Made by a program: the position numbers and the translations under genes
In this document: piece after piece, positions 13,707-19,140 of the stretch
Position numbering within the stretch: the stretch's first letter is position 1
How the letters are laid out: every line of letters starts with the position of its first letter
The notes under the pieces: generated by a model
What the model was told of the DNA's origin: nothing
Seen by the model: only the letters and a program-made list of their open reading frames with translations
The model's database searches: none
Assembly: GCA_002429385.1 (NCBI GenBank)
Contig: DIZL01000047.1
Span: 1-19,140, forward strand
Source: Prolixibacteraceae bacterium UBA6029
Lineage (GTDB): Bacteria > Bacteroidota > Bacteroidia > Bacteroidales > Prolixibacteraceae
DNA length: 19,140 nt
Direction of reading: 5' to 3'

Positions 13707-14068
13707 AATATAAAAGATGGACAATCTGGAGAGCAAATCTTGATCCTGTTGTAGGTTCAGAACAAGGTCTTACAAGACCTGTCTTGATTATTAGTGAAGA
13801 TGCAATAAATGACTTGATTAATACAATAAATGTATTGCCCATTACAACCCGGAAAAACAATAGGATAATTTACCCAAATGAGGTATTGATTGAGGCCAAT
13901 GTATATGGATTACCGGAAGAATCAATCGTTTTGTGTCATCAGATAAGGACTTTGGATAAAAGGCGATTTGCTCAATTGTATGGAGAGATTAATGATATTA
14001 TGAAGCAAAACGAGATAATCGAAGCACTGTTTTTTCAGATGGGAATCGATGCTACTTTCAACAACTAA
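13703..14068 (+). CDS. MazF/PemK-family endoribonuclease toxin
   Basis: A 121-residue PemK/MazF-like toxin, expected to cleave mRNA in a sequence-specific way when free of its antitoxin. KRWTIWRANLDPVVGSEQGLTRPVLIIS (4-31) is the family's first hairpin, with the catalytic Arg candidate R25 in the conserved (K/T)RP segment. NVLPITTRKN follows, with the usual Thr of the PIT motif, then ESIVLCHQIRTLDKRR and a final helix (NEIIEALFFQMG). The start overlaps the antitoxin stop (ATGA). The gene ends 30 bp before the GH28-like gene and I see no terminator between, so read-through into that gene is possible. Confidence 0.85.
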   Translation: MKYKRWTIWRANLDPVVGSEQGLTRPVLIISEDAINDLINTINVLPITTRKNNRIIYPNEVLIEANVYGLPEESIVLCHQIRTLDKRRFAQLYGEINDIMKQNEIIEALFFQMGIDATFNN

Positions 14069-14098
14069 AAACTATTAAACCAACCAACCATCAAAACC

Positions 14099-15655
14099 AT
14101 GAAGAAAAGTCTGTTGCTATTCTCTTTACTGTTCACCTTATTAAGCGGTTATGCGAAATCGGATACATACAACATACTCGACTTCGGGGCTAACGCTGAT
14201 GGCAAAACACTGACTACCGCTTCGATTCAAAAGACGATTGATGCTTGTAACGCGAACGGTGGCGGAATGGTGTCTGTTCCCAAAGGAGATTTTTTGGTCG
14301 GCACGCTCAACCTGAAGTCTAATGTTGACTTTCACCTGGAAACTGGTGCCCGTTTGATTGCCACACTTGATTTAACCCAATACCAGATCCATAACACTCA
14401 GCCCGCAGGCGTATTTTATACCGAACAGGCGCATAACGTTTCGATAACCGGTAACGGTACCATTTTCGGACAAGGTATGAAAATGATGTATACCGACAGC
14501 GCCAAACGGATCGGAAATAAAGAGCTTACCCGTCAGAAGGATAACTTCCGCAAACTATCCTCCGGTGTTGGCGATGGACCATTCTACCCGAAAGACCGGT
14601 ATCACCAGATGATCATTTTCAGCGAATGTACCAAGCTGACATTAAAAGACTTTACGGTCATCGACGCTCCCTACTGGACTTTCCTGATTGTACACTGCGA
14701 AGACGTTCTGGTCGACGGTCTGCGTATCGATAACAACCTTGTAATCCCCAACAGTGATGGACTGGACGTGATCTCGTGCAGCAATGTGACCATTGCAAAC
14801 TGTAACTTTTCCTGTGGCGACGATGCCATTGTTTTGGCCGGTTATGCCCATCACTACGGCGATCCCGGATTCAAGGATATCATGAAACCCTCAAAGAATA
14901 TTAATGTCACGAACTGTATTCTTCGCTCCCGTTCAAGCGGTATCCGTATTGGTGGCTGGGATCAGAACCACATGTCGAACTACAACTTCAGCAATATCGT
15001 TATTTATGATTCGAACCGCGGAATCAATATCAGCGTAGGGGATTCGGGCTCCGTCCAAAATGTAAACTTTAACAATATCCGTATCGAAACACGTTTGCAT
15101 ACTGGTGACTGGTGGGGACAGGGCGACCCGATCAAAATTACTGCCATAAGGGGAGTGGTTACCAGCAAGACCATCGGGATCATCAAGAACATAAACTTCA
15201 CCAACGTTTCGTGCCGCAGCGAAAACTGCATCAACCTTTATGCTTCAAGTGAAACCCGCCTTCAGAACATCTTTTTCAACAACCTGCAGATGGAATTCGT
15301 GAAAAGCAAGCTGGAAGAGACCTGTGGCGGAAACCTTGATTTGCGCCCAAACACAGTACCCGGGATGGAACTCTTTGCACGCAACATTCCTGCCGTATAT
15401 ATCGAGAATGCCGACAATGTATTCTTCAACCAGGTAGTCGTTTCATGGGATAAGCACATCGACAAAAAGCATTACACCAATGCTTTCGAAGCAGTTGGCG
15501 TAAACGGCTTGCGATTGACAAATGTGAAAGCGACCGCTTCGCCCTCAAATCCCGGGATGAGTGTCGTGCTGCTGAATAACTGCAGTGATTTCTCCACCGA
15601 TACAAAACTGAGTGTCGAAAAGATTCATGAACCACTTATTAAGGCTGTAAAATAA
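14099..15655 (+). CDS. Secreted GH28-like (polygalacturonase-type) glycoside hydrolase
   Basis: A 518-residue exported parallel beta-helix protein. Signal peptide MKKSLLLFSLLFTLLSGYAK. A pectate-lyase-3-type N-terminal segment follows: YNILDFGANADGKTLTTASI (24-43), GGGMVSVPKGDFLVG, TGNGTIFGQG. GH28 catalytic blocks are PNSDGLDV (217-224), CGDDAIVL (239-246) and SGIRIGGW (280-287), the last in place of SGIKIG, with Arg283 then Gly285 and no Lys. The HHYGDPG region stands near the family's GHG. GH28 enzymes hydrolyse galacturonan or rhamnogalacturonan bonds by inversion; the exact substrate cannot be assigned. No susC/susD, other carbohydrate genes or hybrid sensor are in the window, so it is an isolated enzyme gene, not a visible PUL. 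Confidence 0.8.
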   Translation: MKKSLLLFSLLFTLLSGYAKSDTYNILDFGANADGKTLTTASIQKTIDACNANGGGMVSVPKGDFLVGTLNLKSNVDFHLETGARLIATLDLTQYQIHNTQPAGVFYTEQAHNVSITGNGTIFGQGMKMMYTDSAKRIGNKELTRQKDNFRKLSSGVGDGPFYPKDRYHQMIIFSECTKLTLKDFTVIDAPYWTFLIVHCEDVLVDGLRIDNNLVIPNSDGLDVISCSNVTIANCNFSCGDDAIVLAGYAHHYGDPGFKDIMKPSKNINVTNCILRSRSSGIRIGGWDQNHMSNYNFSNIVIYDSNRGINISVGDSGSVQNVNFNNIRIETRLHTGDWWGQGDPIKITAIRGVVTSKTIGIIKNINFTNVSCRSENCINLYASSETRLQNIFFNNLQMEFVKSKLEETCGGNLDLRPNTVPGMELFARNIPAVYIENADNVFFNQVVVSWDKHIDKKHYTNAFEAVGVNGLRLTNVKATASPSNPGMSVVLLNNCSDFSTDTKLSVEKIHEPLIKAVK

Positions 15656-15707
15656 GAACAGGAGTATTCCTGATTTCTTTTTCCTGCTAAAATCTATTCC
15701 ATATCCT

Positions 15708-15747
15708 AAAGGGATCTCATCTTTTAAAAAGGTGGAATCCCTTTTTT
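15708..15747 (+). terminator. Terminator of the GH28-like gene
   Basis: AAAGGGAT (15708-15715) pairs with ATCCCTTT (15737-15744), closed further by CTTTT/AAAAG inside the loop, and followed by a T-run to 15747. It lies about 50 bp after the stop codon at 15655. Confidence 0.75.
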
Positions 15748-15801
15748 CTTTGTTATTACTGAAACTAATGGGCTGGTAATGCGTAATACCCGAGTGCCAA
15801 T

Positions 15802-15911
15802 TTGAGTATACTTTGTGTGTAGGATAAGTATAGCATAAGTGTACCTTATGTGTTCCAGAACACACAAGGTACACACAAGGTACACACAAGGTACACACAA
15901 GGTATACTCAA
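15802..15911. repeat. 110-nt imperfect hairpin built from 11-bp tandem repeats
   Basis: The right arm (15859-15911) contains four exact tandem copies of ACACACAAGGT (15860-15870, 15871-15881, 15882-15892, 15893-15903) plus a variant ATACTCAAGGT to 15914. The left arm (15802-15854) is its reverse complement at 41 of 53 positions by my count; it is also built of 11-base blocks ending in GTGT or GTAT. The loop is CCAG (15855-15858). The inner 14-bp stem has one mismatch and so has the outer 19 bp. Nothing coding is credible here. It lies between a terminator and mutL. The remaining intergenic bases, 15748-15801 and 15912-16081, show nothing else. Confidence 0.85.
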
Positions 15912-16081
15912 GGTGGCAGGTTGGGGGTACTCGTTGAGCAGCCGTTTATAAGGAACATGTCATGCGTAATTAGCATTTTCCCAGGCGGGAACGATTCAAA
16001 TCGGTAATCGGAAATATTCTCAATTTTGCGGAATTGACTTCTTCCTGGTCAGCATATTACTTAAATGTTAGAGATAAATGC

Positions 16082-16089
16082 TATTTTTG
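16082..16089 (+). promoter_or_regulatory. Candidate -7 element of mutL
   Basis: TATTTTTG matches TAnnTTTG. No TTTG lies at the proper distance upstream, so the promoter is only half supported. Its position, 46 bases before the preferred GTG start, places transcription start after the ATG at 16034. Confidence 0.35.
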
Positions 16090-16135
16090 CGGCATCAATG
16101 CGAATACCTTTTTATTAAATAAGCGAAACTCAACT

Positions 16136-17986
16136 GTGGCAGATATTATTCAATTACTTCCTGATTCGGTGGCTAACCAGATTGCTGCAGGGGAGGTCAT
16201 TCAACGACCAGCTTCGGTAGTGAAGGAACTGGTTGAAAATGCCATCGATGCCGGCGCCTCGCAAATTATAGTTAACATCAAGGATGCCGGACGGACGCTG
16301 ATCCAGATCATTGACAACGGAAGCGGGATGACCGACACCGATGCCAGGATGGCTTTCGAGCGGCACGCTACCTCCAAAATCAGAACTGCAAACGATATAT
16401 TTGCCATACGCACCATGGGATTCAGGGGTGAGGCCCTTGCCTCTGTTGCAGCCATCGCCGATGTGGAACTTCGGACCAAAGAACATGACCAGGATCTGGG
16501 AACCTTTATTCACATCTCCGGTTCTGCTCTGATCACCCAGGAACCCGTACGTTGCGACAGTGGCACCAACTTCCAGATTAAAAACCTGTTCTTCAATGTT
16601 CCGGCCCGGCGTAAATTTCTTAAATCAAATCCTGCGGAACTCAAATACATCATTAACGAGATACAGCGTATCGCCCTGTCAAATCCTGACATTTCGATCT
16701 CACTGCACCATAACGGATCGGCCATTTACGAACTGGCCGGCTCAAACAAACGGGTACGTATCGTCTCTATTTTCGGGAAGAACATCAGCCAGAACCTGAT
16801 TCCCCTCGACACCGAAACTTCAGTAGTCAAAATAACAGGGTTTATCGGACAACCCAAACACGCACGGAAGACCTTTGGGGAACAGTTCTTCTTCGTGAAT
16901 AAACGGTACATGAAGCATCCGTTTTTCCATAAAGCCGTCACCCAGGCCTTCGAGAAAATACTGCCACCCGACGCCATTCCGTCCTATTTTATCTACTTTG
17001 ATGTTGATCCTGCCGACATTGATGTGAACATTCACCCCACCAAAACAGAGATCAAATTCGAGAATGAATCGGCCATCTGGCAGATCTTACAGGCCTCCAT
17101 CCGTGAAGTCCTGGGCAAATTCAATATCGTTCCTTCCATTGATTTTGACCAGTCGGGAAGCCTTGAAATCCCTATGCGCCTTCAGAATTTCGCCGATGTG
17201 CGCACTCCTGAAATTGAAATCAATCCATCGTATAATCCGTTTGACACACACACAACGGCTAAAAGTCATGCCGGAGGCGGAATCCCTTTTGCACCAAAAA
17301 CCTTTGAGCGGACGAATCCTTCAAACTGGCAGTCATTATACAAGGGACTGGAACCTGATCTGAATGAAAAGTCTGAACCCAATGAAAGTGAACCTGTACA
17401 GTTCCGTATGGAAGAACAGCAAACGGTAAAAAGTTCGGTCCAGTTTAAGAACAAATACATCCTCACACCTGTTAAGTCGGGAATGATGGTGATTGACCAG
17501 AAAAGAGCACACGAACGCATTTTATATGAACGATTGATGCAGGTTCTCGAAAACAATGAAGTTGCCAGCCAGCAACAACTTTTCCCCGAAACGTTTGAGC
17601 TGAATGCTTCAGATGCTACCCTGCTGACCAGTATCCTTCCTGACCTGAGAGCGCTGGGCTTCGACGTGCGTGACTTTGGCAAAAATAGTTTCATTGTAAA
17701 CGGCACACCCGGTGTCCTGAATACCTCTTCACCCATCGAAATCATTGAAAGTCTGCTTGAAGAGTATAAAAACTCACCGGTCAATCTTCAGGAAAAGGCC
17801 CGCGAAACAGTTGCTATTTCACTGGCCCAGGCATCTGCCATCCCATATGGGCATACACTGAAGCCGGGTGAGATAAATGAACTGATCGACAACCTGTTTG
17901 CCTGTCAGACACCTAACTTTTCACCCAAAGGGAAAAAGATACTTTCAATCATGCCATTGGAAGACTTTGAAAAGCTGTTAAAATGA
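16136..17986 (+). CDS. mutL: DNA mismatch repair protein MutL
   Basis: GHKL-ATPase mismatch-repair matchmaker, 616 residues. The N-terminal ATPase motifs are intact: ELVENAIDAG (31-40), IIDNGSGM (58-65), RHATSKI (76-82) and MGFRGEALAS (94-103). The transducer domain follows to about 330 with NIHPTKTEIKF, then a low-conservation linker (about 345-430) and the dimerisation domain. The endonuclease motif DQHA(x)2E(x)4E is DQKRAHERILYE (454-465), and the last metal motif, normally C-P-H-G-R-P, reads F-S-P-K-G-K-K near 17921-17940. Endonuclease activity is therefore uncertain. I chose the GTG at 16136, giving MADIIQLLPDSVANQIAAGE, the family start; the open frame runs back to an ATG at 16034, but those 34 residues are atypical. 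Confidence 0.95.
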   Translation: MADIIQLLPDSVANQIAAGEVIQRPASVVKELVENAIDAGASQIIVNIKDAGRTLIQIIDNGSGMTDTDARMAFERHATSKIRTANDIFAIRTMGFRGEALASVAAIADVELRTKEHDQDLGTFIHISGSALITQEPVRCDSGTNFQIKNLFFNVPARRKFLKSNPAELKYIINEIQRIALSNPDISISLHHNGSAIYELAGSNKRVRIVSIFGKNISQNLIPLDTETSVVKITGFIGQPKHARKTFGEQFFFVNKRYMKHPFFHKAVTQAFEKILPPDAIPSYFIYFDVDPADIDVNIHPTKTEIKFENESAIWQILQASIREVLGKFNIVPSIDFDQSGSLEIPMRLQNFADVRTPEIEINPSYNPFDTHTTAKSHAGGGIPFAPKTFERTNPSNWQSLYKGLEPDLNEKSEPNESEPVQFRMEEQQTVKSSVQFKNKYILTPVKSGMMVIDQKRAHERILYERLMQVLENNEVASQQQLFPETFELNASDATLLTSILPDLRALGFDVRDFGKNSFIVNGTPGVLNTSSPIEIIESLLEEYKNSPVNLQEKARETVAISLAQASAIPYGHTLKPGEINELIDNLFACQTPNFSPKGKKILSIMPLEDFEKLLK

Positions 17987-18098
17987 CATTTTGACTGTTA
18001 AACCTGATCATAAAAGAAAATTACTACTTTGGTCTGATGATTGACAGAAGCAAGTCCTGAGTCCCAATTATAATTATAAACAAAAAACAAGAAGCAGA

Positions 18099-18839
18099 AT
18101 GCCCTATTTCAGACCCAATACAAATGCAATACCTCCGGTTGTCAAGAACCTGATCATCATTAATGCCCTCATGTTGCTTGCAACTTACATTCTCGGGGTG
18201 AGGGGAATTGACCTGGGCAGTATTCTAGGACTGCACTACATCGAGTCGCCTGACTTTAAACCCTACCAGCTTGTTACGCACATGTTTATGCATAGTGGAA
18301 TCATGCATCTGGTGTTTAATATGTTTGCACTATGGATGTTTGGACGGGTACTCGAAAATGTGTGGGGACCCAAACGCTTTTTCATCTTCTACTTTGTGAC
18401 CGGCCTTGGCGCTGCTGTATTCTACACCATGGTCAATTTTGTTGAGTTTCATTACTTCGCTTCAAAGATGTTGCCCGAAACCGTTCAGATGGTGATGAAC
18501 CAGGGCGCAGAAATCTTAAACCAGGGGAAAAACTTCTCTGATCCGCTTGCAGGCAGATTGAACCTTATCTTAAATGTTCCGACCGTTGGGGCCTCGGGTG
18601 CGGTATTCGGTATTCTCCTTGGTTTTGGAATGCTTTTCCCCAATACCGAATTGATGTTGTTATTCCCGCCAATCCCTATTAAAGCCAAATATTTTGTGAT
18701 GGGTTACGGAGCAATCGAACTCTTTAGCGGAATTGCAAACACAGGTGACAACATTGCCCATTTTGCCCATCTGGGTGGCATGCTTTTTGGCTTTATCCTG
18801 ATTAAATACTGGAATAAAAAAACAACGAACTTTTATTGA
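18099..18839 (+). CDS. Rhomboid-family intramembrane serine protease
   Basis: A six-segment integral membrane protease of 246 residues. Signature elements: HMFMHSGIMHLVFNMFALWMFG (H and N of the second membrane segment), TVGASGAVFGILLGFGM with catalytic Ser166 in GASG, and AHFAHLGGMLFG with catalytic His224. A loop of about 45 residues (VEFHYFASKM through DPLAGRLN) between segments is longer than in minimal rhomboids. Substrates unknown. It begins 113 bp after mutL with no clear promoter of its own and overlaps a second rhomboid gene by one base. Confidence 0.95.
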   Translation: MPYFRPNTNAIPPVVKNLIIINALMLLATYILGVRGIDLGSILGLHYIESPDFKPYQLVTHMFMHSGIMHLVFNMFALWMFGRVLENVWGPKRFFIFYFVTGLGAAVFYTMVNFVEFHYFASKMLPETVQMVMNQGAEILNQGKNFSDPLAGRLNLILNVPTVGASGAVFGILLGFGMLFPNTELMLLFPPIPIKAKYFVMGYGAIELFSGIANTGDNIAHFAHLGGMLFGFILIKYWNKKTTNFY

Positions 18840-19140
18840 TGAACCTTCTGGACGAAATAAAAGAATCATTTAGAGAAGGATCGGCCCTGACACGGCTGAT
18901 CTACATCAACCTGGCAGTGTTTCTGCTGATCAGGCTGGCCAATGTCTTTTATTTCCTGGCAGGTGTCCCATTCCCTTTTCTGGACTGGCTGGCCCTTCCG
19001 GCTGATTTTGGCACACTGCTTAGCCGCCCGTGGACCCTGCTGACCTACATGTTTCTTCATTTCGATTTTCTGCATATCCTGTTCAACTTGCTCTGGCTCT
19101 ATTGGATGGGTCAGATCTTCCTCGGCTATTTCGACCAGAA
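18839..19140 (+). CDS. Second rhomboid-family protein, cut by the window edge
   Basis: The start codon overlaps the previous stop (TGATG), so the two are translationally coupled. The 100 visible codons begin MNLLDEIKESFREGSALTR, then a first membrane segment (LIYINLAVFLLIRLANVF), RPWTLLTYMFLHFDFLHILF and NLLWLYWMGQIFLGYF, the same H-x-x-x-x-x-H-x-x-x-N pattern as in the first rhomboid. The catalytic Ser and His would lie beyond the right edge, so activity cannot be judged. No stop codon is reached. Confidence 0.9.
   Translation, partial: MNLLDEIKESFREGSALTRLIYINLAVFLLIRLANVFYFLAGVPFPFLDWLALPADFGTLLSRPWTLLTYMFLHFDFLHILFNLLWLYWMGQIFLGYFDQ

Noticed and set aside
14099..15655. A polysaccharide utilisation locus.
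   Set aside because: Only one carbohydrate enzyme is present; there is no susC/susD pair, regulator or second enzyme in the window.
15545..15898. Minus-strand frame of 117 codons over the 11-bp repeats.
   Set aside because: It lies antisense to the GH28-like gene end, the terminator and the repeat array; its Cys/Val-rich start is simply the translated repeat.
15860..15914. CRISPR array from repeated ACACACAAGGT units.
   Set aside because: Units are only 11 bp and directly adjacent, with no spacers and no cas genes.
16034..16135. ATG at 16034 as the start of mutL.
   Set aside because: MutL proteins begin at the equivalent of ADIIQLLPDSVANQIAAGE; the extra 34 residues are not family-like and a candidate -7 box lies inside them.

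Overview
The window looks like a chromosomal segment of a Bacteroidota bacterium, probably Bacteroidales or Marinilabiliales-like. The evidence is protein character (a long PurF-like amidotransferase, a DQxRAHER-type MutL, tandem rhomboids, a small SPOR protein), several upstream sequences fitting the Bacteroidota promoter pattern TTTG-N20-TAnnTTTG, weak or absent Shine-Dalgarno sequences, and REP-like GTCATCCCGAA/TTCGGGATGAC inverted repeats. Assignment below phylum is a guess.

Layout. (1) Positions 1-3260 are a repeat-rich accessory zone. It holds a two-gene minus-strand module (an unknown protein, then a HEPN-like protein, joined by TAATG) with a palindrome in its presumed promoter. The module lies inside two nested pairs of direct repeats. 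Next comes a 551-bp inverted-repeat-flanked element (2532-3082) carrying a broken REP-associated tyrosine (Y1/HUH) transposase. A tRNA-Gly(CCC) with its own terminator closes the zone. (2) Positions 3486-8199 hold minus-strand genes: a PlsC-like acyltransferase coupled to a bile-acid:sodium-symporter-family transporter, an AlbA_2 (Schlafen-type) regulator-like protein, an MbfA-like ferritin/VIT1 iron exporter, and a GNAT acetyltransferase. (3) Positions 8345-10692 hold yjjX, cut short by an in-frame TAA, converging on an AhpD/CMD-like protein, followed by miaB. (4) Positions 11002-14068 (plus strand) hold a secreted SPOR protein overlapping a long PurF-like protein by ATGA, then a MazEF-type toxin-antitoxin pair with a strong predicted promoter. 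(5) Positions 14099-15655 encode a secreted GH28-like pectin hydrolase followed by a terminator. (6) Positions 15802-15911 form a large imperfect hairpin built on 11-bp repeats. Then follow mutL and two overlapping rhomboid genes, the second running off the right edge.

The core genes (tRNA modification, mismatch repair, purine-type amidotransferase, nucleotide-pool cleaning) are housekeeping. The items most worth a second look are the HEPN module with its operator and nested repeats, the REP-transposase unit whose start and stop codons lie in its own inverted repeats and whose catalytic-Tyr codon reads TAA, the 110-nt 11-bp-period hairpin before mutL, and the truncated yjjX.
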